A DNA stretch of 64,000 bases from Streptomyces sp. NBC_01775 (GCF_035917675.1 NZ_CP109104.1:992001-1056000), one strand, 5' to 3'; counted from the first letter of the stretch, positions 8,835-16,246 are shown. Numbers and translations are program-made. The notes: generated from the letters alone by a model not told the origin.

Positions 8835-9943
8835 GAGGTGCTCCCTTCGCCCGGGGTGCTCCCGTGGCGGGCCCCGGTGACGCGTACGAGACGGCCCGGG
8901 CGCCCGGCACGCGGGGCGCCTTCGGCTCCTCGGGCTCTTCCGGCTCCTCGGGTCTTCCCGACTCCTCGGGCCTTCCCGGGCCCCGTGCGCCGCACCGCCG
9001 CCGGGTTGAGCGCGGTGAGCGCCGCGTTGACGGCGAGGTTGGCGACGACGACCACCGCGACGGTGACCAGCAGCGTGCCCTGGACCACCGGCACGTCGTG
9101 CTGCTCGGCGGCCTGGAGGGAGAGCTGGGCCATGCCGGGGAGGTTGAAGATCTTCTCGGTGACGACGGCGCCTCCGAGGATGAGGGGGACGCTCATGCCC
9201 AGGACCGTCAGCGCGGGTCCCGCGGCGTTGCGCAGCACGTGCCCGAACAGCACGCGGCGCGCCGAGAACCCGCGCATCTCGGCGCCGGTCACATAGTTCT
9301 CGCGCAGCGCGCCCACCAGGGAGGTGCGCAACTGCCGGGCGAGCGAGGCCGCCGCGTCCAGGCTCAGCGCGAAGGCGGGCAGGATCGCGTACCGCAGCCA
9401 CTGTCCGGGCCCGGTCTCCAGCGGCTGGTAGCCGCCCGTGGGAAGGGCGCCGAACTGCACGGCGAAGATGATGATGAGCACGATGCCGATGAGGAACGGC
9501 GGCAGCGTGGACAGCACGGAGCAGACCAGGGTGACGGCGCGGTCGATCCGGCCGCCGTTGTTCAGCGCGGCGGCGATCCCGGCGCCCCCGCCCATGAGTA
9601 CGGCCAGCAGCAGGGCGAGTCCGGCGATGGACAGGTCCACGGGGAGGGCTTCGGCGATGCTGTCGGAGACCGGGACGCCGGTGAACCAGGAGATGCCCAG
9701 GTCGCCGGTGACGGCGCCGCCCAGCCAGTGGAGGAACTGTTCGGGCAACGGCTTGTCGAGCCCGAACTGCGCCTCCATGCGGGCGATGTCGGTCGGGGTG
9801 GCGAGGTCCCCCAGCACGGCGGCTGCCGGGTTGGCCTCGGAGAGCGCGCCGAGCGCGAAGGTCAGCACGGAGGCGAGGAGCAGCACGGTGACGGTGGTCA
9901 CCAGCACTCTTCCCAGCGGCCGTGCCGCGGCGGTGGCACTCAT
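8831..9943 (-). CDS. Oligopeptide-type ABC transporter permease (DppB/OppB-like)
   Basis: 370 residues: an N-terminal helix (VLVTTVTVLLLASVLTFALG), a periplasmic stretch containing FGLDKPLPEQFLHWLGGAVTGDLG typical of DppB/OppB, then five membrane segments and the cytoplasmic coupling loop NYVTGAEMRGFSARRVLFGHVLRNA. The last 50 residues are Arg/Gly/Ala-rich and follow the final helix; such a basic tail is unusual in this family. Coupled at both ends by ATGA overlaps, with the binding-protein gene upstream and the DppC-like gene downstream. Confidence 0.92.
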   Translation of the reverse strand: MSATAAARPLGRVLVTTVTVLLLASVLTFALGALSEANPAAAVLGDLATPTDIARMEAQFGLDKPLPEQFLHWLGGAVTGDLGISWFTGVPVSDSIAEALPVDLSIAGLALLLAVLMGGGAGIAAALNNGGRIDRAVTLVCSVLSTLPPFLIGIVLIIIFAVQFGALPTGGYQPLETGPGQWLRYAILPAFALSLDAAASLARQLRTSLVGALRENYVTGAEMRGFSARRVLFGHVLRNAAGPALTVLGMSVPLILGGAVVTEKIFNLPGMAQLSLQAAEQHDVPVVQGTLLVTVAVVVVANLAVNAALTALNPAAVRRTGPGKARGVGKTRGAGRARGAEGAPRAGRPGRLVRVTGARHGSTPGEGSTS

Positions 9944-11532
9944 GAGACGGTGACCCCCTCGAAGCGCTGGACGACGGGATGGGCGGGGATCTCGGATACC
10001 TGCGCGTTGCGGGCGAGGATGCGCGGGATGGTGTAGAGGAAGACGTTGGGCATCTCGCGCACCGCGATCCCGCTCGCCTCGCGCAGCACCTTCGGATAGT
10101 GCGGCGCTTCGAGCGGGGTGCGGCGCACGGCGTCCAGGGCCTTCTCCAGCTTCGGCGAGACCTGGCGCCCCGGGTTCATCAGCCCCTCCTTGCCGAAGAG
10201 GACCTGGAACCCCTGGGTGGCGGACTCCCGGCCGGCGAACTGGTCGACGTAGAGCGCCTTGGCGCGCTGGACGTACACGATCTGGGTGGCCTGCGCTGCG
10301 GGGATGGTCTCGATCTTCACGTCGATGCCGACGCGTTTGAGCTGTGCCTGGAGCAGTTCGGGGACGCCCTCGGCCTGCTGGGTGGTGAGGGTGATCTCCA
10401 GCCCCTTGGCGTGTCCGGCCTTGGCGAGCAGCTTTCTGGCCTTGGCCGGGTCGTAGGGGAAGAGCCGGTCGAGCGCCTTGTCGTGGCCCGCGTACCCATC
10501 GGGGAAGGGCTGGCGGGTGACCTCGCCGTGGCCGAACAGCGCGGTCTTGAGGAGCTGTTCGCGGTCGACGGCGTACTTCAGGGCGAGCGCGACATCGGGG
10601 TCGTCGAACGGCTTCTTGCCGGTGTGCACGTCGAGGACGGCGACCACCATGGAGGGGATGACCTGCACCTGGAGCCCGGCCGCCCGCGCCGCCTTGACCT
10701 GACTGCCGGGTATCTGGGCGACGTTGTACTGCCCGGAGGTCAGCGAGGCCACAACGGTGGAGCCCTCCGGCAGCGGGTACAGCTCGAAGTTGTCGACCTT
10801 GATGTGCCGTGCGTCCCAGTAGCGCGGGTTGCTGCGCAGGATCGCCCGGGAGTTCTGGACGTAGGAGGTGAGGGTGTAGGGCCCTGCCCCGGCGGGCTGG
10901 GTGGCCAGGGCTCCGGGGTCCTTCTTGAGCGCTGCGGGGTTCACGATCATGCCGGTCTTGCCCGCCAGCAGCGCCGGGACCTGGTAGTCCGGCTCGGAGA
11001 GCCGCAGTTCGACGGTGCGGGGGTCCGGCGCGGCGATCGTCTTCACCCCCACCAGCTGCGCCGCGACGAGCGACTTGGGGTGATCGCGCCCCCGCTTGAG
11101 GCTCTTGACCACGGCCTCGGCGTCCAGCCGGGCCCCGTCGCTGAAGCGCAGCCCCGGCCGCAGCCGGAAGCGGACGACGGTGCCGCCGTGGCTGTACGAC
11201 CACGAACTGGCCAGCGCCGGGACGGCCTTGCCCTCCTGGTCGAGCTTGGTCAGCCCGGCGTAGACGAGGGACAGTCCGTGCACGTCCCAGCCGGCGGAGG
11301 AGGTGACCGGGTCCCAGGATGTCGGCAGGTCCCACCCCCACTTCAGCGTGGAGGTCTCCCCCGCCGCCGCCGTGGTGGCCCGGCCGCCGCAGCCGGACAG
11401 GGCGAGGGCCGCGCCCGCCCCGAGCGAGGCGCCGAGGAGGGAGCGCCGGCGCCACAGCTGAGGCGGTGACGGCGGCGGTTGCGGTGGCGCGGAGCGCGAA
11501 CGGGTCGGAGGGGTGCCGTCTTTCTCGGCCAT
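9940..11532 (-). CDS. Substrate-binding lipoprotein of the oligopeptide ABC family (SBP_bac_5)
   Basis: 530 residues. After a Ser/Pro-rich N-terminus come RRRSLLGASLG and the lipobox LALSGC (Cys about 49), suggesting export, possibly by the Tat route, and lipid anchoring. The mature part has the SBP_bac_5 pattern: SLVYAGLTKLDQEGKAVPALASSW, RFRLRPGLRFSDGARLDAEAVV and, later, ALKYAVDREQLLKTALFGHGEVTRQPFPDG. First structural gene of the operon, about 440 bp downstream of the leader-peptide stop. The ligand is unknown; binding proteins of this family take glutathione-like peptides, nickel and other solutes as well as oligopeptides, and the operon content points to a sulfur compound. Confidence 0.92.
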   Translation of the reverse strand: MAEKDGTPPTRSRSAPPQPPPSPPQLWRRRSLLGASLGAGAALALSGCGGRATTAAAGETSTLKWGWDLPTSWDPVTSSAGWDVHGLSLVYAGLTKLDQEGKAVPALASSWSYSHGGTVVRFRLRPGLRFSDGARLDAEAVVKSLKRGRDHPKSLVAAQLVGVKTIAAPDPRTVELRLSEPDYQVPALLAGKTGMIVNPAALKKDPGALATQPAGAGPYTLTSYVQNSRAILRSNPRYWDARHIKVDNFELYPLPEGSTVVASLTSGQYNVAQIPGSQVKAARAAGLQVQVIPSMVVAVLDVHTGKKPFDDPDVALALKYAVDREQLLKTALFGHGEVTRQPFPDGYAGHDKALDRLFPYDPAKARKLLAKAGHAKGLEITLTTQQAEGVPELLQAQLKRVGIDVKIETIPAAQATQIVYVQRAKALYVDQFAGRESATQGFQVLFGKEGLMNPGRQVSPKLEKALDAVRRTPLEAPHYPKVLREASGIAVREMPNVFLYTIPRILARNAQVSEIPAHPVVQRFEGVTVS

Positions 11533-11654
11533 GGGGTGGGGGCCTTTCGGATGCGCCGGCGTATCGAGGAGGGGTCCAGGGGCGGGGTCGGCCCTGGAGC
11601 GTTTCCGCGAGGACGGCGGCCGTCACGAGCGGGAAGGGGTTCAGAGGGGCCTGT

Positions 11655-11688
11655 CCTGACGGGCCGTCATCAGTGACGGCCCGTCAGG
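11655..11688 (-). terminator. Attenuator-like hairpin in the leader region
   Basis: A perfect 15-bp inverted repeat with a 4-nt loop (arms 11655-11669 and 11674-11688; inner arm TGACGGGCCGTCA). On the minus-strand transcript it lies about 285 nt after the leader-peptide stop and about 120 nt before the binding-protein start. There is no U-run, which is common for Streptomyces terminators. It is well placed as the terminator of a cysteine-responsive attenuator. The rest of 11533-11972 holds no supported gene. Confidence 0.55.
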
Positions 11689-11972
11689 CGCGGGAAGGCG
11701 CGGGACGCTGATGCGCCGGGGGGGTGACGGCGCCGCACCGACTCGCACCCCTGCGGGAGCAGCCGTGCGGGCACGCTGACGGAGCGCGAGGGGCGCAAGG
11801 GGCGCAAGGGGAGGGGTGCCGGCGCCGACGCGGTGAGCGACGGCGGGAGGCAGACGCTTCCCCGGACGCGAACACGGACACGAAGCGGACTCGGGCCCGG
11901 CGGCCGGGAAGCCTTCGGGTACGCAGGGGGCGTCGGGTCGTCAGCGGTGGCGCGTCGGGAGGGACCGCGGGG

Positions 11973-12047
11973 TCAGCGACAGAGCGCGCTGGATGTGTGC
12001 CGGAAGTCCACGTAGCGACAGACCACACCGGGGTGCGTCGAATGCAT
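11973..12047 (-). CDS. Leaderless cysteine leader peptide (24 aa) of the sulfur operon
   Basis: An ATG at 12047 opens a 24-codon frame ending in TGA at 11973. The peptide starts MHSTHPGVVCRYVDF and ends RHTSSALCR. The second half fits the actinobacterial leader-peptide pattern (R-x-V-D-x-x-R-x-x-S-A-L-C) found ahead of sulfur uptake and assimilation genes. Cys codons at positions 10 and 23 are each followed by Arg (TGT CGC). The -10 box ends 7 nt before the ATG, so the mRNA most likely starts at the A of the start codon. Its role is presumably regulatory: stalling at Cys codons when Cys-tRNA is scarce lets transcription pass the downstream hairpin. The regulation is inferred; the peptide and promoter are seen. 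Confidence 0.85.
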   Translation of the reverse strand: MHSTHPGVVCRYVDFRHTSSALCR

Positions 12048-12054
12048 GCCCAGT

Positions 12055-12083
12055 ATCCTCACGGCGCGCCGCGGCCCTGTCAA
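12055..12083 (-). promoter_or_regulatory. Promoter of the sulfur operon
   Basis: On the minus strand, -35 TTGACA (12083-12078), a 17-bp spacer and -10 GAGGAT (12060-12055), the latter 5/6 to the Streptomyces TAGGAT consensus. The predicted start is at or next to the leader-peptide ATG. Confidence 0.75.
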
Positions 12084-12085
12084 TG

Positions 12086-12115
12086 GACACCTACAGGTGT
12101 CTCATCAACTGAGAC
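12086..12115. promoter_or_regulatory. Two overlapping inverted repeats upstream of the sulfur-operon promoter
   Basis: GACACCTACAGGTGTC (12086-12101) is a 16-bp near-perfect palindrome (7-bp arms) lying 2 bp upstream of the -35 box. GTCTCA-TCAAC-TGAGAC (12099-12115) overlaps it and covers the stop of the DsbA-like gene. Either could bind a regulator; the second could also help terminate the DsbA transcript. The 10-mer CAATGGACAC (12081-12090), spanning the -35 edge and the first arm, recurs at 13701-13710 in the rrf2/cupin intergenic region. Confidence 0.5.
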
Positions 12116-13094
12116 CCGTATGACCTGCGCTTTCTCCCTCGGCAGGGCGGTTCCGGGTCGCGGGGTGGGTGCGGGCCTCCTCCGGATGGAGCCACAGCGG
12201 ACCGTTGCCGGTGGCCAACCGCACGGCGCCGGGCGGCGGTTCGCCTCCGGTCGTGAGCGCGGCCAGCTCAGGGCCGGTCAGGGTGCGCCAGCGCTCCAGC
12301 GCGACGGCGGGCGGCAGCCGCACCGGATCCGGCAGCGGCACGCGCGCGGCGTCGCGGGCCGCCGCCAGGTACGCGCTCAGCGGGCGGTGGCCCGGGACGC
12401 ACACCGTGCCGCCGGGCCCCTCGAAGAGCAGCGTCGGCAGCGCGTACCGGTGCCCCTCCTCCAACTCCTTCGCCCCTCCCGGGTGCGGGCCCGGCTCTTT
12501 CAGGCCCCACACCTGCGGGTGGGGCCTGCGGGCCTCGGCGTGGTCCGCGCGCACCGCCGCGTCCACGGCGCGCTGCGCCATCTCCCGCGTCAGCCGGGCG
12601 GCGTCGAGCCCCGGCACCCCGCTGACCGCCTCCCGTACCCCCTCCGGCGTGTCGGCGGGGGTGCCCAGCACGAACGTCGTCTCGCGCAGCCGCCGCAGCA
12701 CGCGCGACGCGGCCTCCTCCCCCTGCGCCGAGGCAGCCTTCACCGCGCGCGAGGCGGGCCAGCTGGTACGCGTCAGCCAGTGCAGCCGCTCGGCACAGGG
12801 CGCCCGGGTGTGCGCCGTCACCTCCCGGATGAACCCCTCGTACCAGCGCGCCTCGGCATCGGGGTCCGGGGCCGGATCGTCGTCCTCGTCGAAAAGGATC
12901 CCGAAGACCCGCCGCCACGAGGCGCCCGCACCAAGGGTCTGCCGCAACAGCCGGAAGGTGGGCTCGGCCCCCCACGCCCAGGGACACGCGGCGTCGGTGA
13001 ACTCGGTGACACGAAGCGGGGCTTGGCCACCGGGGCCGCCCACGCCCGGGGCGCGCCCCGAACCTTCGCCGTCCGCGTCGTGCCGGGGTTTCAT
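12105..13094 (-). CDS. DsbA-family thioredoxin-fold protein with a CPWAW site
   Basis: 329 residues; the ATG at 13094 overlaps the TGA of the Rrf2 gene. The opening strand-turn VTEFTDAACPWAWGAEPTFRLLRQ is the DsbA/FrnE-type start, but the second cysteine of the CxxC pair is replaced, leaving one active-site Cys (about 37). YALPTLLFEG further on supplies the cis-Pro (LPT) of the thioredoxin fold. Probably cytoplasmic, since there is no signal peptide. Single-Cys members usually act as isomerases, transferases or GST-like proteins. The Rrf2 coupling and the nearby sulfur operon suggest a thiol-linked job; the reaction itself is unknown. Confidence 0.82.
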   Translation of the reverse strand: MKPRHDADGEGSGRAPGVGGPGGQAPLRVTEFTDAACPWAWGAEPTFRLLRQTLGAGASWRRVFGILFDEDDDPAPDPDAEARWYEGFIREVTAHTRAPCAERLHWLTRTSWPASRAVKAASAQGEEAASRVLRRLRETTFVLGTPADTPEGVREAVSGVPGLDAARLTREMAQRAVDAAVRADHAEARRPHPQVWGLKEPGPHPGGAKELEEGHRYALPTLLFEGPGGTVCVPGHRPLSAYLAAARDAARVPLPDPVRLPPAVALERWRTLTGPELAALTTGGEPPPGAVRLATGNGPLWLHPEEARTHPATRNRPAEGESAGHTGLS

Positions 13095-13630
13095 ACCGAG
13101 GCGGCCGACTCGGGGACCTGGCGCCCGACATGGGGCTCGACATCGCGAGGCTCGGTCACGGGCACGGCTCCCACGGGCGCGGCCCCCGCGGGGGCGGCTC
13201 CCGCGGGGGCGGCTCCCGACTGCGCGGGGCGCGGGTGCGAAGCCAGGTCGGCGATGGTCGTGGCCCGGAGCCGGGCTTCGGCGGTGGTGGCCAGGTGGTG
13301 CCACAGGTCCGCGACGCCTTGCGCGGCGCCGGGGTGGCGCAGGCGGTCGGGGCGTTCGCCGCGCACGGTGAACAGCTCACCGTCGACGGCCGTCATCACC
13401 TCGGCGACGGTGATGGCGGCCGGGTCGCGGGCGATCCAGTAGCCGCCCTCGCAGCCGCGCTGGCTGCGCACGAGGCCCTCCCGCCGCAGGTCACGGAAGA
13501 CCGATTTGAGAAAGCGGAAGGGGATGTCCTGCGAGGAGGCGATGGCCTCACACGTGAGGGGCCTGGCGCTGTCGGCGGCGAGTTCCACCAGCGACCGCAC
13601 CGCGTAATCCGCCTTCGCCGAGATCTGCAT
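13091..13630 (-). CDS. Rrf2-family transcriptional regulator without Fe-S cysteines
   Basis: 179 residues. MQISAKADYAVRSLVELA opens the winged helix and CEGGYWIARDPAAITVAEVMTAVDG is the family wing/linker. Only two cysteines (about 27 and 60) are present and the three-Cys cluster motif of IscR/NsrR is missing, so it resembles CymR-type members, which in Firmicutes control cysteine metabolism. ATG 13630 is preferred over GTG 13636 because GGAAG lies 9 nt upstream. The last 40 residues contain AAPAGAAPAGAAP repeats, mirrored as 15-bp direct repeats in the DNA. Upstream of a coupled DsbA-like gene and divergent from a cupin gene. Control of the sulfur operon is a guess supported by a shared 10-mer. 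Confidence 0.88.
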   Translation of the reverse strand: MQISAKADYAVRSLVELAADSARPLTCEAIASSQDIPFRFLKSVFRDLRREGLVRSQRGCEGGYWIARDPAAITVAEVMTAVDGELFTVRGERPDRLRHPGAAQGVADLWHHLATTAEARLRATTIADLASHPRPAQSGAAPAGAAPAGAAPVGAVPVTEPRDVEPHVGRQVPESAASV

Positions 13631-13713
13631 GCGCACCGTCTTCCACGGGATCAGGTTCGGTTGAGCCGCCCGGTGACCGGCCGCGGAGCCGGCCCGGCGG
13701 CAATGGACACATC

Positions 13714-13743
13714 TTGACATCCTTTCCCGGCGCTCTCTACGGT
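13714..13743 (+). promoter_or_regulatory. Promoter of the cupin gene
   Basis: TTGACA (13714-13719), an 18-bp spacer and TACGGT (13738-13743). The start codon is about 80 nt after the predicted start point. Confidence 0.6.
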
Positions 13744-13766
13744 CACTTTCCCGGCGCTCTCCACGG
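13722..13766. repeat. 21-bp direct repeat overlapping the cupin promoter
   Basis: Two copies (13722-13742 and 13746-13766) differing at one base, both starting CTTTCCCGGCGCTCTC and spaced 24 bp start to start. The first covers the spacer end and the -10 box; the second lies just downstream of the expected transcription start. It could be a tandem operator or a local duplication. Confidence 0.6.
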
Positions 13767-13832
13767 CCGGCGCCGAGCACAACCCACCACCCCTCCCCCC
13801 CCGCCCCTCCGTCCCGATGAGGCAGCACCGCC

Positions 13833-14378
13833 ATGACCTCGCCCTCCCAGCCGCCCGCCGCCGGGCACGACGCCTTCCACCCCGACCTGCCGGACGGCCC
13901 GCCCGAGGCGGCGGCCACCAGCCCGCTGCGCGCACGTCTGCACCACGTCCGGGCCGACGACCTCGACGACGGGACGGCGCAGACGGGCGGCATGCGGCGG
14001 TTCGCCGCGATCAGCGGCGGCACCACCGGCTCGGAGCGGATCTGGATGGGTCAGACACATGTCGCCCCGGACACCGCCTCCGCCAACCACCACCACGGCG
14101 TGTCGGAGACGGCGATCCATGTGGTCAAGGGCCACCCCGAGTTCGTCTTCCTCGACGACTCCTCGGGCACGGCGGAAGAGGTCCGCATCCGTACCGCACC
14201 GGGCGACTACATCTTCGTTCCCCCTTATGTGCCCCACCGCGAGGAGAACCCGAGCCCGGACGACGAGGCCGTGGTGGTGATCGCCCGCAGCACCCAGGAG
14301 GCCATCGTCGTCAACCTCCCGGAGCTGTACGTGCTGGGGCAGGAGGGCCCGGACGGGGGCCAGGACGTGCGGAGTTGA
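13833..14378 (+). CDS. Cupin-domain protein
   Basis: 181 residues. The single cupin barrel is clear: HHHGVSETAIHVVKGHPEFVFLD contains the metal-binding His cluster and Glu (motif 1), and APGDYIFVPPYVPHREENP contains the final His (motif 2). The first 35 residues are Pro/Ala-rich. It diverges from the Rrf2 gene across a shared promoter region and may be an Rrf2 target. Cupins of this size include thiol dioxygenases and isomerases; nothing here identifies a substrate. Confidence 0.85.
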   Translation: MTSPSQPPAAGHDAFHPDLPDGPPEAAATSPLRARLHHVRADDLDDGTAQTGGMRRFAAISGGTTGSERIWMGQTHVAPDTASANHHHGVSETAIHVVKGHPEFVFLDDSSGTAEEVRIRTAPGDYIFVPPYVPHREENPSPDDEAVVVIARSTQEAIVVNLPELYVLGQEGPDGGQDVRS

Positions 14379-14388
14379 CCTCGCCGGG

Positions 14389-14492
14389 CCGGTGCTCCCT
14401 CGAACCGGTCACCCCCTGAACCGGTGACGACTTGAAACCGGTACCCCCGTTGGGCCGGTGACCCCGTCGGGCCGGTGCCCTCGCGGGCCGGT
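14389..14492. repeat. Seven-unit CCGGT array, 16-17 bp period
   Basis: CCGGT recurs at 14389, 14405, 14421, 14438, 14455, 14472 and 14488, that is every 16 or 17 bp, with partly conserved flanks (often GGGCCGGTG or GAACCGGT). It fills the gap between two convergent genes. Neighbouring units can pair (GTCACC with GGTGAC), so it may act as a bidirectional terminator. Confidence 0.6.
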
Positions 14493-14529
14493 CACTCGGT
14501 GGAGCGGTGCCGGCAGCCGCCCCCCACGC

Positions 14530-15459
14530 TCAGTCCACTTCGAGCACGGCCTTGCCGTGCAGGCGGCGGCCGGTCAGGGCCTCGGCCGCCTCCGCCACCC
14601 GGGACCAGCTGCCCCGCCACGCGATACCCGGGTCGAGCTCACCGGCCGCCACCCGCCCGGCGAGCCACGTCAGGTCGCGAGTGAGCCCGGCGCACTCCAG
14701 CAGGTAGAAGCTGGCGATCATACGGTCGTGGCGCCCGCCGTTGCCGAGGAAGGCACCGAACGGGAAGGTCTCGGCCGCCCCCGCGGAGTGCCCGACCGAT
14801 ACCAGGGTGCCGCCCGCGGCCATGGCCTGATAGGCCGTCACCATCTGGGAACCGCCGACCAGTTCGACCACGCCGTCCACCGGCGCCGCGAGTTCCGACG
14901 GGTCCGCGACCACCTCGTGGGCGCCGAGCGCGCGCAGTTCCTCCCCACGTCCCCGCGGATCGCCGGTCGTCGCCGCGACCTGGGCGCCGCCGAGCCGGGC
15001 GAGCTGCACGGCGTAGCGCCCCACGCCGCCGGTGGCGCCGGTGACGAGGATCCGCCGGCCGAGGAGCGGACCGGTGCGGTGCAGTGCGCGCAGGGCGCTG
15101 GCACCCGCGACGGGGATCGTGCCGAGGGCGCCGGGGTCCGCGCCGGCGGGCGCCGTGCCGATCCGGGCGGTGTCCACCGCGCGGAGTTCGGCCCATGCCC
15201 CGTCGATGCCCACTGTCGTGACGGGGGTACCCGCCGCCGGGCCCGAACCGTCGGCCGCCGCCCGCTCCACGACTCCGGCCGCGTCCCAGCCGAGGACGGA
15301 GCCCTCGGACGCGTCCGGCACCCCGTGCGCGATCTCGCCGTGGTTCAAGGAGACGGCCGTCACCCGGACCAGAGCCTGGTGCGGGGCGGGTTCGGGGTCC
15401 GGGGCCGCACCGAGGCGCAGCCCGGCGGCGGCGGATCTGTCGGTCAGGAGAGCACGCAT
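14530..15459 (-). CDS. Zinc-independent MDR-family NAD(P)H oxidoreductase (quinone-reductase-like)
   Basis: 309 residues. GroES-like N-domain ([28 protein letters not shown]), then the Rossmann domain with [26 protein letters not shown] around residue 140-165 for NAD(P)H. The structural and catalytic zinc ligands of alcohol dehydrogenases are missing, as in quinone oxidoreductases. ATG 15459 is preferred over GTG 15468 because of GAAAGG 8 nt upstream. Divergent from a TetR gene, with an operator-like palindrome between its -35 and -10 boxes, so it is probably repressed by that TetR. Confidence 0.87.
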   Translation of the reverse strand: MRALLTDRSAAAGLRLGAAPDPEPAPHQALVRVTAVSLNHGEIAHGVPDASEGSVLGWDAAGVVERAAADGSGPAAGTPVTTVGIDGAWAELRAVDTARIGTAPAGADPGALGTIPVAGASALRALHRTGPLLGRRILVTGATGGVGRYAVQLARLGGAQVAATTGDPRGRGEELRALGAHEVVADPSELAAPVDGVVELVGGSQMVTAYQAMAAGGTLVSVGHSAGAAETFPFGAFLGNGGRHDRMIASFYLLECAGLTRDLTWLAGRVAAGELDPGIAWRGSWSRVAEAAEALTGRRLHGKAVLEVD

Positions 15460-15527
15460 CGGGCGCACCTTTCACGGGAGGGAACTTCCACAGGGAGGGG
15501 AGGGGACGCCTCAAGGACGCCGGACAC

Positions 15528-15558
15528 ATTATTGCCACTGAGTGGCGTTAGCCGTCAA
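15528..15558 (-). promoter_or_regulatory. Promoter of the reductase gene with embedded TetR-type operator
   Basis: Minus strand: -35 TTGACG (15558-15553), 19-bp spacer, -10 AATAAT (15533-15528). The spacer contains the 13-bp palindrome GCCACT-G-AGTGGC (15534-15546), an ideal place for a repressor to block polymerase. The divergent TetR gene has TACACT a few bases ahead of its ATG and no ribosome-binding site, so it is probably leaderless. Confidence 0.65.
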
Positions 15559-15601
15559 GAGGCAATCGCCTGTCCAGGGCGTGCACGGTTACACTCCCCG
15601 T

Positions 15602-16246
15602 ATGGCCGAAGCTGTGCACAAGCCGCTGCCGCTGCGCGAGCGCAAGAAGATCCGGACCCGTCAGGCGCTGGTCGACACGGCGCTGGAGCTGTTCACCGCG
15701 CGCGGCTTCGACGGCACGACGCTGGACGAGCTGTGCGAGGCCGTCGAGGTCTCCAAGCGCACCTTCTTCCGCACCTTCGCCAGCAAGGAAGACGTCGCCA
15801 TGGCCCCCACCCAGGACCTGTGGGAGGCGTTCCTCCTCGACCTGGAGACCCGGGAGCCGGAGAAGGGCGGCACCCTCCTGGAGATGCTGCGGGCCGGCGT
15901 GCTGGCCACCGTCGAGCGGATGCCGGACGAGGAGTGGCCCCGGCGGGTGCTGCTCAGCCGGCAGCTCGCGGCGAAGACACCGTCGATGGACGCGCACGGC
16001 CTGCACTTCTGCGACCGCACCAGCCGCGCGGCGCTCGACCTCCTCCGCCGCAGGCTCGACCTCGGCGACCCCGCCGACCTGCGTCCCCGGCTGGCCTTGG
16101 ACCTCCTGGTCGCCGCGTTCAGCCACGCCCTGGAGACCTGGGCGGCCATCCCCGAGGAGGCCACCTGTGAGCGGCTCGCGGACGAGCTGCGCACGGCGTT
16201 CGCCGCGATCCCCGGCAGCCTGACGCTCCGCGCCGAACCCCGGTAG
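15602..16246 (+). CDS. TetR-family repressor, divergent from the reductase gene
   Basis: 214 residues. The TetR DNA-binding domain is at about 13-60: RKKIRTRQALVDTALELF, FDGTTLDELCEAVEVSKRTFF, RTFASKEDV. The remainder is an all-alpha ligand domain. ATG 15602 is favoured over the GTG at 15542, which lies in the operator region; no Shine-Dalgarno sequence precedes it and a TACACT -10 box is about 7 bp away, so the transcript is probably leaderless. Likely autoregulatory and controlling the adjacent MDR reductase, a common arrangement for electrophile or quinone stress; the inducer is unknown. Confidence 0.88.
   Translation: MAEAVHKPLPLRERKKIRTRQALVDTALELFTARGFDGTTLDELCEAVEVSKRTFFRTFASKEDVAMAPTQDLWEAFLLDLETREPEKGGTLLEMLRAGVLATVERMPDEEWPRRVLLSRQLAAKTPSMDAHGLHFCDRTSRAALDLLRRRLDLGDPADLRPRLALDLLVAAFSHALETWAAIPEEATCERLADELRTAFAAIPGSLTLRAEPR

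Noticed and set aside
13631..13732. N-terminal extension of the Rrf2 protein beginning at an upstream ATG with RCVHCRR
   Set aside because: The extension overlaps the divergent cupin promoter and adds residues not expected in Rrf2 proteins. The two cysteines briefly suggested another Cys leader peptide, but the typical R-x-V-D...SALC pattern and a stop codon are missing.
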